Positions 47,515 through 57,688 of a stretch of DNA of 64,000 nt are shown here, one piece after another. The position numbers were made by a program, and so were the translations under genes. The stretch's first letter is position 1. Every line of letters begins with the position of its first letter. The notes below the pieces were generated by a model. The model was not told the origin of the DNA, did not search any database, and saw only the letters and a program-made list of their open reading frames with translations. Origin of the DNA: Bos javanicus (Eukaryota; Chordata; Mammalia; Artiodactyla; Bovidae); NCBI RefSeq assembly GCF_032452875.1, contig NC_083882.1:33472001-33536000 (forward strand), in the 5' to 3' direction.

Positions 47515-47723
47515 ACATTACAGGTGATCTACCCATACACCCCGCAGAACGACGATGAGCTGGAGCTGGTCCCCGGGGACTTCATCTTCATGTCGCCCAT
47601 GGAGCAGACCAGCACCAGCGAGGGCTGGATCTATGGCACGTCCCTGACCACGGGCTGCTCTGGACTCCTGCCGGAGAACTACATCACCAAGGCCGACGAG
47701 TGCAGCACCTGGATATTTCACGG
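47515..47723 (+). CDS. UBASH3B: UBASH3B exon 6: SH3 domain
   Basis: Acceptor cccttttccag|A and donor CACGG|gtgagc bound a 209-nt exon: 69 full codons from TLQVIYPYTP to ECSTWIFH plus two bases of a Gly codon (about human 258-327). It is nearly a whole SH3 domain in one exon. VIYPYTP stands for the ALYDY strand, NDDELELVPGD is the acidic RT-loop region, GWIYGTS carries the conserved Trp, and GLLPENYI is the C-terminal PxNY element. The SH3 of this family binds Cbl. The coding part is GC-rich and matches remembered human exactly. Confidence 0.97.
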
Positions 47724-48814
47724 GTGAGCCCATGCCGGGCTCTCTGCCTGCTGCTTTTCGAAGGACACTGTGGCCCTTGAGGAGGTGGTGGGACACGCAG
47801 GGTGGCAGTAGCAGCATGTGGAGTCCAGCGCTCTGGGTCCCAGACGTTCAGGGAAGGGCGGAGCTGGGGCCTGGGAAGAGTGGGAGACTGCATGCCCTGC
47901 TTTACCCTACCTGCCACGACGGCTGGAACATCTGTCAGGGTTCTCCATCAGAGACGAAACAGGCTGCTTAGGGGACATCTCTTCTGGCCTCAGTGTGGGT
48001 CATCTCACCACCGAGTCTTTATGGCTTTGGGGCTTCTGTCCACTTTGTCCCAGGTCATTGTACAGACTCCCCAGAGAAGCAGGACAGATTCTCACTATGC
48101 TAGCCAGCCAGTAGTGAACAGGTTTGCCAAGGTCAGGGGACCTAACCGCCTAAGCCAGTCCTCAGACCTGGCACATGAATGCCTAGATGACAGAGGCCAT
48201 CTCTATGGAAATGGGTAACCTCCAGAGGCTGAGAAAGGCAGGTGGTCCCTTCCCCACCCAGGTCTTCGGTGGAGTGCCCCCAGACCAGCCTGCTCCCACA
48301 TTGAGAGTGGCCTGTGTTGTATGGCCAGCTTTGTCCTGATAGGTGCCTTCTGTTCCTCTTTTGTTTCTTAATCCGGGAAGTTCGGAGCCAGCGCTTCCCT
48401 GGTGCATTTTGGGCGTCTGGCCAGGGCGTGCATGCTGGTTTGCCTCCCTCCCTCTTGTTCTTGCCATGTGCCAACGTGGCTGAGAGCCGGAAGCTCTGAG
48501 CACCAGCTGCATGGTGTGCAACGTTGTTATTACTGTCATAAAAGAGAAGCAGAGACGGGCAATTTCACTGAGTGTTTTGCCTAAAGGGAGAAAAGAAAAG
48601 ACCGTCCCCTCCCCTGATTAGCAGCAGGCAAATCACAAACCCGATGATGAGAAAGAGTATCTTCTTCCCTAGTAACTCTCCCCAGCAAGCCTCCCTCTTC
48701 CTTCCCACCCCCAGCCCATGAACATCCAGCATTTTATAGCTCAGAATGGAAGGTCAAAGCTGCCTCGTGTTCCCCAGACCATTGCTTCCTCAGAAATGTT
48801 TCTTTGTCGGGTTT

Positions 48815-48989
48815 CCAAAGTCACCATTGTTTTTTGTTTGGTTGGTTGGGCTTTGTTTTGGCCATGCCATGTAGCATGTGGGATCTTAGTTCCCCAACCA
48901 GGGATCGAACTCGTGCCCCACTGCCTGATACCAGGAAGCTCAGAGTCTTAACCCCTGGACCGCCAGGGAAGTCCCCAAAGTAACCATTT
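48815..48989 (-). repeat. CHR-type tRNA SINE with duplication
   Basis: SINE about 48829-48974: gccatgccatgtagcatgtg, ccaaccagggatcgaactcg, ctggaccgccagggaagtcc. Flanks ccaaagtcaccatt (48815-48828) and ccaaagtaaccatt (48975-48988) differ at one base. Confidence 0.92.
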
Positions 48990-49359
48990 TATGCCTATAA
49001 AAAAACAAGTGAAGCACAATATTTGTGAAGAAACATAATCAAAAGATTTGATGACACCCAGCTCCCAGATCATTCTTCCCAGGAGGGCTCACTGTGAAAG
49101 GAGTACACGCAGGGGGATTCCTGCTGGCCCCATGCAGGTCTCCGCATCCAGACCACTCCTGCCAGAGCTGGAGCTCAGCCGAAGCAGGGGCAGGCTCGGC
49201 GTCCAGTCCACAGACCCCAGGGAGGCCAGTGTGTCACCTCCCTTTATTTTGGGAACTATGTCTGAAATTTCACTATCAGCTTCCGCAGCCAACCCGGCTG
49301 AGAATGGGGACATACTAATGTATTAGGTGTTAGGGTGCCATAATTACGAATTTGAGTTT

Positions 49360-49515
49360 TTATTCTAGGAGTCTTGAATTCAAATCCTAACTCTCCATGC
49401 ACCAGCTGTGTGACCTTGGCCAAGTTGCATGACCTCTCTGAGCCTCAGTTTGCTAATCTACGAAATGAAGATAACAATTGCATTTCCCTCATAGGTATCT
49501 GTGAACACTGCTTCT
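49360..49515 (+). repeat. MIR SINE, well preserved
   Basis: cttgaattcaaatcctaact, accagctgtgtgaccttggc, caagttgcatgacctctctg and agcctcagtttgctaatcta are classical MIR. Confidence 0.85.
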
Positions 49516-50059
49516 TAGGGATCAGTGCCATGTATAAAACAGCACTGGGTCTAAAACAGCCATCAGCTTTATGGTTATTCTTTTTCTCTGACTTGTCTTT
49601 CCTAGTCCTCTCTTACATGCTCCCCAAACCAGATGTCCCTTCCACTGCAGTGATCCTATAGAAGCGTGGTGCTTTCCTGTTTACCCCAGAAGTGGAAATG
49701 ACTCAGAAAGGCTGTCAGATAGTCTCGTTTCACTCCTAATCCCAGGTAGCCCGGGGGAGGGAGAGTCACAGGGCTCCTCAAGTAGCACCTGCTGACTTGC
49801 TGAGAAGTTGCAGAGGGAACTCCAGCATCAGGGAGGGACTTGGGGAGTCAGCGACCCTTCACGACTCTTCTTCCTCTGTCCTTCTCAAGTTTTCTGAGTT
49901 CCTCCTAAGGAAACATGTTCCTACCACCTTTGTGAGAGCACCTCGCCTGGTCCTGAGTATCTCCAGATACATGTCAATTGGCGGAAGCCTCTGAGTTGGA
50001 GTGGGCTAAGTAGTCCTCCTCCGCAGCTGACCCCCAGGTCTGATGTGTCCTTGGGAGGT

Positions 50060-50073
50060 GTTTCCATGGTAAT
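50060..50073 (+). promoter_or_regulatory. RFX-type X-box-like palindrome
   Basis: GTTTCCATGGTAAT is an imperfect palindrome close to the RFX consensus GTTGCCATGGCAAC. It lies in repeat-free intron 6 DNA. Single-motif evidence only. Confidence 0.2.
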
Positions 50074-51261
50074 TACGGGTGTCAGGTACATCGTCCTCTC
50101 TGCACCTCATCGGACTGCGGTCTGACTGGAACTGTCAGCCTCACGCTGTCTCGGGGAGTCGGGGCCTTTGATTCCAGTGATGCCTGAGAAGAGGAGGAGG
50201 CCAGCAGTCCCCTTGCCAGCTGAGCTGAAGGACAAGGGATCCAGTCAGTGTCTTCACAGCTGTAATACAGTGCAGAAACTAGGAAACATGTACAAGCATG
50301 ATGTCAGGATGATTCCATAGATCCAGACATTTCAGGCCCTGGAGCTTTGATGAATCAGACAATGAAACTGAATTTTCTTTAACTCTGTGATGTTTAGGAG
50401 GGTCTCTGTTTAAAATGAAAACAGCCAGTCTATGAGACTGTGAGTGGCACAAGATTTCCTTAGAAATAACAAAAAGAATAACCAAAAAGCTAATGGCTGT
50501 GTTAGACTGAGTGCTGTTTTGTACATACGGAACTTTACCCTGATTATAAAGTAGCAAGAAATCTAAAATTAAAATGTTCTCCCTTGACACGACCCATTGA
50601 TGCAGGAGGAACTGTCCGTCGCATTTGCCTAACAACCGTATTTGAATTGCAGTGTTTTATTAGATAAAGCTTTTTGGAAACTTTGCTAATCAGAATAATT
50701 TAAACATGGCATGATCTGCTGCCTGTCTTTCAGCAAGACCTCTTTGGGGGGCTTCTGTAGTTACATCCAGAAACAAGAACTCTTGGCTCATAGCTCCACA
50801 CAGCTGGTGAGAATGGTGTCCTCTGGAAAAATGCTGTATTTAGTCCTCTTGTTGGAGGTGTGATTGAGACGGAGAGGGGTTTGGAGACGGAAGGAGGTGG
50901 CAGAGGGGGTGATGGCCAGGGACTTCTGTGGCTTCACGCGGAGCCACAGGCAAAGTGGTGGGGAGGGTCAGAATCTTCCTTCTCCTTTGTCAGTTCAGAT
51001 GGAAATCACTGTGGAAAAGATTAAAGGCAGCAGGAATTGTTTATTTCTTTGGAGCCAGGAAAAGAGCTAGAAACAATGGTACAGAATTGATACCTCATTA
51101 TTCTGCAGCATGCCTCTGGTGCCAGCCAGGCCCACGGCACCCGAATAAGCACAGCATCGCAGGCCCCATCCCTGCCCAGAGGGATGAACACATCTGTTCC
51201 AAGCATGGAAATCCATCCACCCCTAATTTATTAACTGCAAGACTCCAGTATGAAACAGGGT

Positions 51262-51350
51262 GTTCCTTATAAAAATACCCAGTCACTGTGTTGTGTACTT
51301 GAAACTCATATAATATTGTCAATTATACTTCAATGAAAACATTTTAAAAA
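51262..51350 (+). mobile_element. L1 LINE 3' tail
   Basis: cactgtgttgtgtacttgaa, actcatataatattgtcaat and tatacttcaatgaaaac form the last part of an L1, ending 44 bp before exon 7. Confidence 0.75.
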
Positions 51351-51393
51351 GATGTTCCTCCTCAGTTAACATCTTCCTTGTCTCCCTCCACAG

Positions 51394-51526
51394 CTCTTAC
51401 TCCATCTTAAACACATCCTCTTCCAACGCGCTCTCCTTTGGGGACGGCATCCTGGAGAGGCGGCAGTATGAGGACCAGGGCCTGGGGGACGCGACGCCCC
51501 TCACCATCATCTGCCAGCCCACCCAG
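51394..51526 (+). CDS. UBASH3B: UBASH3B exon 7: linker between SH3 and phosphatase domains
   Basis: Acceptor tctccctccacag|C and donor CAG|gtaggg bound a 133-nt exon, which completes Gly and encodes 44 residues beginning SYSILNTSSS and ending IICQPTQ (about human 327-371). It joins SH3 to the histidine-phosphatase domain and has no catalytic motif. It holds most of the amino-acid differences from remembered human (S/A, T/S, V/I, P/Q, E/D, T/A, M/T), seven of 44. The other nine exons together show about five. Confidence 0.96.
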
Positions 51527-51789
51527 GTAGGGCTGACCATCAGGGCCACATCCTCAACTCTGCTCAGGAGGCACTGAGCACCTTTTTTCACAAAGGGTGA
51601 GGCATTGACTTTTCTGTCCTGAAAGGGTTACCGATCTCTCAGGGCACACCATCCTAAAAGGTAAACAAAAATTTAAGAAGAAGAAGAGTCAGATGGGTGG
51701 CACTGACAATGATTACCAGCTCCTGGGTCTAGACTAGTAAGGAAGACTGCTCCGCAGAGCAAGGGACGTGTTATCTATAAAGAAGTAAC

Positions 51790-52038
51790 ACAGTGGACCC
51801 TTGAACAATCCAGGGGTTAGGAGTGCCAGACCTCCAAGGGCTGGAAAATCGAACTGTAACTTAGAGCTGGCCCTCCATCTACCCAGTTTGGTACCCTCAT
51901 ATCCACCATTCTGCAACCTCAGATTCCACACTCTGTGGATCGTAGAGTACTGTAGTATTTACTTTTGAAAAAAAAAAAAAAGCTGTGTATTAGTTGGACC
52001 CCGTGCAGTTCAAACCCAAGTTGTTCAAGGGTCACCTG
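51790..52038 (+). mobile_element. Tigger-like MITE with visible inverted repeats
   Basis: Starts acagtggacccttgaacaa and ends ttgttcaagggtcacctg, which are near-perfect inverted repeats. The interior has the expected old DNA-transposon text and an A14 run at 51968-51981. Non-autonomous; no transposase. Confidence 0.85.
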
Positions 52039-52044
52039 AAGTAT

Positions 52045-52140
52045 CAATTTCACGGGGCATTGTGAAGATTAAAGGAAATATGAATACGGTTCTTAGTACA
52101 GTACCTGGCACATACTGAATGCTCAGTGTATGTCTGAGAT
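52045..52140 (+). repeat. MIR SINE tail
   Basis: cattgtgaagattaaaggaa, acagtacctggcacatactg and aatgctcagtgtatg fit the MIR 3' part, adjacent to the MITE. Confidence 0.6.
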
Positions 52141-52193
52141 ATGCCAGAAAGGCTGCAGGACGGGGGAGTTGGGGGAAGGGGGTTTTGGGTTTT

Positions 52194-52941
52194 AAAAGAA
52201 CTTTTTATTTTGGAGTATAGCCAGTTAACAATGTGGTAGTTTCAGGTGGACAGCAAAGGGACCCAGCCATACAAATACATGTATCCATTCTCCTCCAAAC
52301 CCCCGCTCCCATCCAGGCTGCCACATGACATTGAGCAGAGTTCCCTGTGCTAATGCAGTAGGTCCTTGTTGGTTACCCAGTTTAAATTCAGCAGAGTGTA
52401 CACATCCATCCCAAGGGCTTCCCAGGTGGCGCTAGTGGTACAGGACCTGCCTGCCAATGCAGGAGATAGAAGAGATGTGGGTTCTATCCCTGGGTCGGGA
52501 AGATCCCCTGGAGGAGGACATGGCAACCCACTCTAGTATTCTTGCCTGGAGAACCCCATGGACAGAGGAGCCTGGCGGGCTTCAGTCCATGGGGTCACAC
52601 AGAGTCGGACACGACTTATGTGGCTTAGGATGCACACGCACACATCCATCCCGAACTCCCTAGCTATCCCCTCCCCACATTGTTCCTCCAGGCAACCGGA
52701 AGTTTGTTCTCTTAAGTCTGCATGTCTGTTTTCTCTTTTGTAAATAAGTTCATTTGTATCATTTCTTTTCAGATCCCACATATAAGGGATGTCATACCGT
52801 ACTTCTTCTCTGTCTGACTGACTTCACTTGGTTTGACAATCTCTGCATCCACCCATGTTGTGGCACATGGCATTCTTTCACTCTTTTTAATGGCTGAGTA
52901 ACATTCTATTGTATATGTGTACCACACCTTTATCCATTCCG
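52194..52941 (-). mobile_element. L1 LINE 3' fragment interrupted by a SINE
   Basis: Antisense L1 3' end: gaactttttattttggagta at the left, tgaggtgtacc-type text replaced by gtatatgtgtaccacacctt at the right. The reverse frame 52769-53200 contains VWYTYTIECYSAIKKSERMP, L1 ORF2 C-terminal text. Split by the Bov-tA at 52413-52639. Confidence 0.85.
52413..52639 (+). repeat. Bov-tA SINE with perfect 13-bp duplication
   Basis: ggcttcccaggtggcgctag, gatcccctggaggaggacat, gtcggacacgacttatgtgg. Flanks acacatccatccc at 52400-52412 and 52640-52652 are identical. Confidence 0.96.
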
Positions 52942-53624
52942 GGGAAGGGTGGTTTTGAACAGTATACATTAATACAAAGCCAATTAAAATTTCAGGTGTG
53001 TTAGGGAACAAGAGACTAGCTGACAGTGGCTGGAGTCTGGAACTTGAGTTAGGAAACAGTAGGAGAGGCAGTGAAAAAGACCACGCCACCATCCCACATA
53101 CCAGCCTTGCCAGGGCAACAGGAAGCACATGCAAAGTGTGTGTACTATACTGGTCAATGCCAAGCCCACAGGAGTTGACAGCCCCTGAGGAAGCTGGCAA
53201 GAGCTGCCTCCATCAGAAAGAAGAAATCTAGAAACATCTGCAAGGACCCACCCAGCAGTGATAGAAATCAGGGTCATTCAGAGAAGCCTTTGACTGGACT
53301 TGCCGATTTCATCACCCAGAGGTAGCTGCTGTCCTCCCCGAGCCATTTCCAGGGACACCATCGTGCGGGCAGCCGGACGACAGAGCCTAACCTGTGATTA
53401 GAACTGGCAAAGCAGGACCTTCTGGCTGGAGGAGACTATGGACCACGTGGCCTTACCACCATGTAGGGGAGATGAGGCAGGGGCATTTGTGGTAATGAAA
53501 GTTCTCGCCTCCTGATGAAGCATCTCCTTAGGGGAAGAAGCTGTCCTCTAGATGGCGTCTCTCCATACTGGCTAGTTTTGCCTCTGAGCTGTATGTAACT
53601 CAGGTTGCCTTCCTGTTCAGTAGT

Positions 53625-53800
53625 AGCCGAGTGTTAATGAACAGCAACAGTAACGATACAACCATCTTCATAACCCTTCTCATTTTGCAGAGCACCTGCA
53701 ATTCATCTCATTTAAGCCTCAAAATAGCTTTTGAGGTCAGTAAATGAGGCTTACCACGCCCATCTTATAGACAGGCCAGCTTAAATCCAGGGTACTTAAG
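53625..53800 (-). repeat. MIR SINE remnant
   Basis: ctcatttaagcctcaaaata, aggtcagtaaatgaggctta and catcttatagacaggccagc are reverse MIR. Ends 127 bp before exon 8. Confidence 0.6.
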
Positions 53801-53926
53801 GGGTACTTATTCTAATTAAACATTAGTGAGACTTACTCTAGAGCCCGGCTCACCTGCACCCAGCCCTGAGACGTGTCTACTTCCTTGTGTGCCCCACCCT
53901 CACTCACAGCCTTTCTTTGTCCTCAG

Positions 53927-54047
53927 CCTCTGAGGATCAGCAGCCAGCCTGGCCCTCAGAAGAGATGCCTCTTCGTGTGTCGGCATGGTGAGAGGATGGA
54001 TGTCGTGTTTGGGAAGTACTGGCTATCCCAGTGCTTCGATGCCAAAG
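53927..54047 (+). CDS. UBASH3B: UBASH3B exon 8: start of histidine-phosphatase domain with RHGER
   Basis: Acceptor ctttgtcctcag|C and donor AAAG|gtgagt bound a 121-nt exon: 40 codons from PLRISSQPGPQKR to SQCFDAK plus one base of Gly (about human 372-412). LFVCRHGERMD carries the catalytic RHG signature of histidine phosphatases: His391 in human numbering (His380 in the mouse protein) is the phospho-acceptor, with Arg390 and Arg394 in the phosphate pocket. All three are present. Two differences from remembered human precede the motif (VN to IS). Confidence 0.97.
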
Positions 54048-54858
54048 GTGAGTGGTTGGTTGGCCTGCTCCGCATTGGCATACCTCTCACAGCCTCTAGG
54101 GGGCAGCGGCAAGCTACATTTATCTAGATGGAGTCATTGTGTTGCAGAAAGTGCCTCTTACTGTTACACTGTAAGTCCTTCCTGATAGTCTGGAGTGTTA
54201 GGGGAGAGAGAATTGTCCTCGCCTCCAGTCTATCAAGTGGGACACCACGGACCACAAAAGGCAGATGTCTTGCCCAGAGCCACAGGACAGGCAGACGCAG
54301 GAGTCCTGATTCCAGGTCCAGAACTCCCTCCAGTAAGTTACCCTGGCTTATTTAGTTCCATTTTCATTTGTCTAAGATAGGCTTGCATCTCAGAGAGTCC
54401 AACCTGCTTTGGAGTGTCTGGTTGTTACTTTCACTTAAAAACCATCTCTTGGGACCTTCCCTGCGGGTCCAGTGGTGAAGACTGCACCTGCCAAATGCAG
54501 GAGCTGCAAGTTGGGTCCCTGGTCCAGGAACTGAGATCCCAGATGCCTTGTGGCCAAAAACAAAACAAAACAAAAAACAGAAGCAATACTGTAACAAATT
54601 CAATAAAGACTTTAAAAAGAAAAAAGAATACTAGTTATTAAGAAAAAAAGACTTAAGCTCTTCTTACTTTTGTCAGCAGAATGGACGCATGGATTTGAAG
54701 ACACTCTGCCAAAGGAAGAGTGTCAGTATTTTCTAGAGAGCTCAGTTCCATTTCCCTTTGGCGAAAGGGAATGGAAGTGGAGGGGCCAGCAGGATCAGCA
54801 CTAGAAGTCCTAAGGAAACAAGAAACTCATGTCGCCTTGGTCTGACATTTCTTTCCAG
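54048..54858 (+). other. UBASH3B: Intron 8 (811 bp)
   Basis: Contains one CHR SINE (54451-54628) and possibly a short MIR remnant at 54240-54310. No other gene. Confidence 0.9.
54451..54628 (+). repeat. CHR-type tRNA SINE
   Basis: ggaccttccctgcgggtcca, ggtccctggtccaggaactg, and the aacaaattcaataaagactt tail, like the copy at 462-657. Confidence 0.88.
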
Positions 54859-54981
54859 GCCGCTACATACGCACCAACCTAAACATGCCTCACAGCTTAC
54901 CTCAGCGGAGCGGCGGTTTCCGGGATTACGAGAAAGATGCTCCAATCACGGTGTTTGGATGTATGCAAGCCAGACTCGTGG
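54859..54981 (+). CDS. UBASH3B: UBASH3B exon 9: histidine-phosphatase domain
   Basis: Acceptor catttctttccag|G and donor GTGG|gtaagt bound a 123-nt exon. It completes Gly and encodes 40 residues from RYIRTNLNMPHSLPQRSGGF to CMQARLV, then one base of Gly (about human 412-453). It forms the part of the phosphatase fold after the RHG loop, including the stretch over the active-site entrance. The translation is identical to remembered human. The exon is a multiple of three, so skipping would keep the frame while removing 41 residues of the fold. Confidence 0.97.
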
Positions 54982-56287
54982 GTAAGTGTCCCAGAGTGAC
55001 CACATAGCCTTTTCTGGCTACTTCTTCCAAAGACTGGCTCCAGCAGATATGCCAAGGACACTGCTGATGGCTTTCCTACACTGCATTAACTCAATTCAAA
55101 AGAGATTTATTAAGTAACCATTAGGTTCAGGGCACTGGGTTGGTTTAACAACATGAACAAGGTAGAATCCCTGTGGAGGGGTGTGTGGCCTAGTGATGGG
55201 GCAGGGTCAGGCTCAGCATGGCAGGTAGGTCAGCTTCTTGCGGGAGGGTGAGGAGGAGGCACTCAGGGGTGGCTGAGAGTATAGAGGCCAATCGGTCTCC
55301 AGGATGCTCAGCTGTTTGCAGGTCTGGTCCTTACCTGCCACGCAGAGCCAGCAGCCTCGTCCCACTCAGTCATTTAACACACAGGGTTTGATCACTTACC
55401 TTGTGCAAGGCACTACACCAGGTATTAGGGATCTAAGCATGAGTCCCCGCCCTCGGGGAGGCTTGTAAGTGGATGAATATCATAGAGTGTGCTTTACTCA
55501 AGAATGCAACTATGTACCAAATGTTACGGGAGCACAAAGAAGACATAAGCCCAGAAGAGAGTAGAAGTTAGCAGGAGGGCAGGAAGGCATCTCAGTGGGA
55601 GGATCACCATCGAGTCATAGACGCGAGAAGCAGCATCTAGAGTACGGAGGAAATAAGCCGTCTTGTTCCTAGAGCATCGATTGTGAGCAGAAACTGGCAA
55701 GCTGGAGACAGAAAAGTTTGTGGAAGACTTTGACCACCATGGTAAGGTGTTTGCACTTCATCCAGGAGAGAAAGATGGGCATGTTACTGCTTGTAAGGAC
55801 CAGAGAGACAGCGAAAGACAAGAAGGGGTGTGTCCCTTGATCTTCCATAGAAATACTGGGCAGGAGACTTGTTGAAAATGAGACTGGGACTTCCTTGATG
55901 GTTCAGTGGTTAAGATTCCACTTGCCAACGCAGGAGACACAGGTGCAACCCTAATCCAGGAAGATCCCACAGGCTGTGGAGCAGCTAAGCCCACGTGCCG
56001 CAACTGCTGAAGCCCAAGCAACCTAGAGCCCATGCTCCACAAGAGAAGCCACTGCAGTTAGAAGCCTGACAGTGCAACTAGAGAAAAGCCCAAGCAGCAA
56101 CGAAGACCCAGCACAGCCAAAAACCAGTCAATTAAAAGAAAATGAGACTGAACCTGCTGGCCCCACGTGAGCCCCCACCTGAGAAGAGAGGTTTGCAGGG
56201 TCTGCCTGGCATCCTCTCTTCCACACTGAGAGTCATGCTGAGGCTGTGTAAATTATCAGATTGATTCTTCTCTGGTTTCCTTTGCAG
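54982..56287 (+). other. UBASH3B: Intron 9 (1306 bp)
   Basis: 55.1-55.8 kb is old repeat-like text (gagatttattaagtaaccat; cttgtgcaaggcactacacc; aaagatgggcatgttactgc) of unassigned family, followed by a long CHR SINE. No other gene. Confidence 0.9.
55874..56150 (+). repeat. Long CHR-type SINE with perfect 13-bp duplication
   Basis: SINE 55887-56137: gacttccttgatggttcagt, aatccaggaagatcccacag, gagcagctaagcccacgtgc, gagaagccactgcagttaga. Flanks gaaaatgagactg at 55874-55886 and 56138-56150 are identical. It ends 137 bp before exon 10. Confidence 0.93.
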
Positions 56288-56380
56288 GGGAAGCCTTACT
56301 GGAGAGTAACACCATCATCGACCACGTCTATTGCTCCCCGTCCCTGCGCTGCGTCCAGACTGCATACAACATCTTGAAAG
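56288..56380 (+). CDS. UBASH3B: UBASH3B exon 10: phosphatase domain with second conserved Arg
   Basis: Acceptor ggtttcctttgcag|G and donor AAAG|gtgaga bound a 93-nt exon. It encodes EALLESNTIIDHVYCSPSLR then CVQTAYNILK with split Gly codons at both ends (about human 453-484). The Arg of SPSLRC is the second conserved active-site arginine (human 473, mouse 462). Tyr replaces the remembered human His in TAYNILK. This exon is also a multiple of three; losing it would keep the frame but remove the arginine and so should abolish activity. Confidence 0.97.
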
Positions 56381-57543
56381 GTGAGACTTGATGAAGGTCA
56401 ACTAGTCCATCCCTCCATCACTAGACAATCCGACACTAATAATAGATTACCCTGGATTCAGGCGAACATCAGCCAATTGGAAGTTTTGAATTTGAGATGT
56501 TTAGCAATGATACTTTCAGAAGATGACTTTGCAAAAGTCCCAAAATCATACTCTGATAGCAGAAGCAAGATGAAGAGAATATACAGATATTGTTTTCTTG
56601 AAAATCTAAAGCTCTCTTCAGTGATTTGCAGGCTTGTAAAATGTTGTTGTCTGGCAATGATTTAGAGCCTACAGAGCACGATTTTTTTTCTTTTGGCACT
56701 AAAACAAATTGTCTCCTCCCACTCTGCTCTGTCTGCTTCTCCTTTTCAGCAGCAGTAGTTCTCCTAGGTGTCTGGAAATATGAACCATCCTTGTTTTACT
56801 TGATTGGAGTAACTTCAAAAGCACCATTGTTATATAAAGATATTCAGCCTTTGCCCTAAAATCCACAGAGGCCTGTGTTACAGGAATCTCTATTCTCATT
56901 TCACTGAAAGAAAAACTAGAAGAAACAGCCTTGACTGTTTACTTGTACCAAACAACAAATGAGCCAGCAAGGAAATTACACTATATTTGAGACGTCTATT
57001 TGTTTACTTTAAGCCAGAATGCATCTATGTATTCAAATGCATTATCTGTTCCATTTGCACAGAAAAACTGGGCTAAATGCAATACAAAGAGTTAGAGCCA
57101 ATTCCTACTCCAAGAACAATGACACTATCATAAAACACAGGAGTTGTGCATTGGCAAATATTCAACACTCGATTTTCTAGTAGAGAAAATGAATATATGA
57201 TATGCAAATATAATGTAAGCTATTATAATGAATGCTAAAGAATTTCTGAAGTTTCTTGATAAGAACATCTTGGAACTGACTTTAGAAAGAAGAATTATAG
57301 TAGTCACAGAGCTGTACAAACTATACAAATAATGATCTTTTAAAAAATTGGACACCATTCAGAGTGCGCATACATCCTGGAGGTGTCACCAGAATATTCT
57401 CACGTGTTTATGATTACAGCAATGAAAAACCCTTGTCTGAACCTGCATGCTTCTACCATCTTTAAGCTATACGTAGCATCCGACAGGAAAGGGAAGATTT
57501 ATCAGAATTTTTATACTTTGTTCATCTTCATTTTATCTCTAAG
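56381..57543 (+). other. UBASH3B: Intron 10 (1163 bp)
   Basis: AT-rich, no transposon recognised. Open frames at 56381-56859 have no domain. Confidence 0.88.
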
Positions 57544-57688
57544 GTTTACAACAGGAAAATCACTTGAAGATCCGAGTGGAGCCTGGCTTATTTGAATGGA
57601 CAAAATGGGTTGCTGGGAACACCTTACCTGCGTGGATACCTCCATCAGAGCTAGCCGCAGCCAACCTAAGTGTTGATACAACCTACAG
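57544..57688 (+). CDS. UBASH3B: UBASH3B exon 11: phosphatase domain with FEW glutamate
   Basis: Acceptor cattttatctctaag|G and donor ACAG|gtaact bound a 145-nt exon. It completes Gly and runs LQQENHLKIRVEPGLFEWTK to SELAAANLSVDTTY, ending with two bases of an Arg codon (about human 484-532). The Glu of LFEW is the acid residue of the active site (human 501, mouse 490). One change from remembered human is seen, Ser to Asn in VAGNTLP. The acceptor is the AT-rich exception in the gene (AAG rather than CAG). The frame stays open; the next exon, starting with the PHIP segment, is not found before 64000. Confidence 0.96.

Larger units (their letters stand above)
47724..51393 (+). other. UBASH3B: Intron 6 (3670 bp)
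   Basis: Holds a CHR SINE, a good MIR and an L1 tail (listed). 47.7-48.8, 49.5-51.2 kb are otherwise unique. An RFX-like X-box lies at 50060-50073. Confidence 0.9.
51527..53926 (+). other. UBASH3B: Intron 7 (2400 bp)
   Basis: Mostly repeats: a Tigger-like MITE, a MIR tail, an L1 with inserted Bov-tA and a MIR (listed). 52.95-53.6 kb is unique. Confidence 0.9.

Noticed and set aside
53873..54127. 84-codon + frame over exon 8
   Set aside because: Extends beyond both splice sites in part out of frame; only 53927-54047 is coding.
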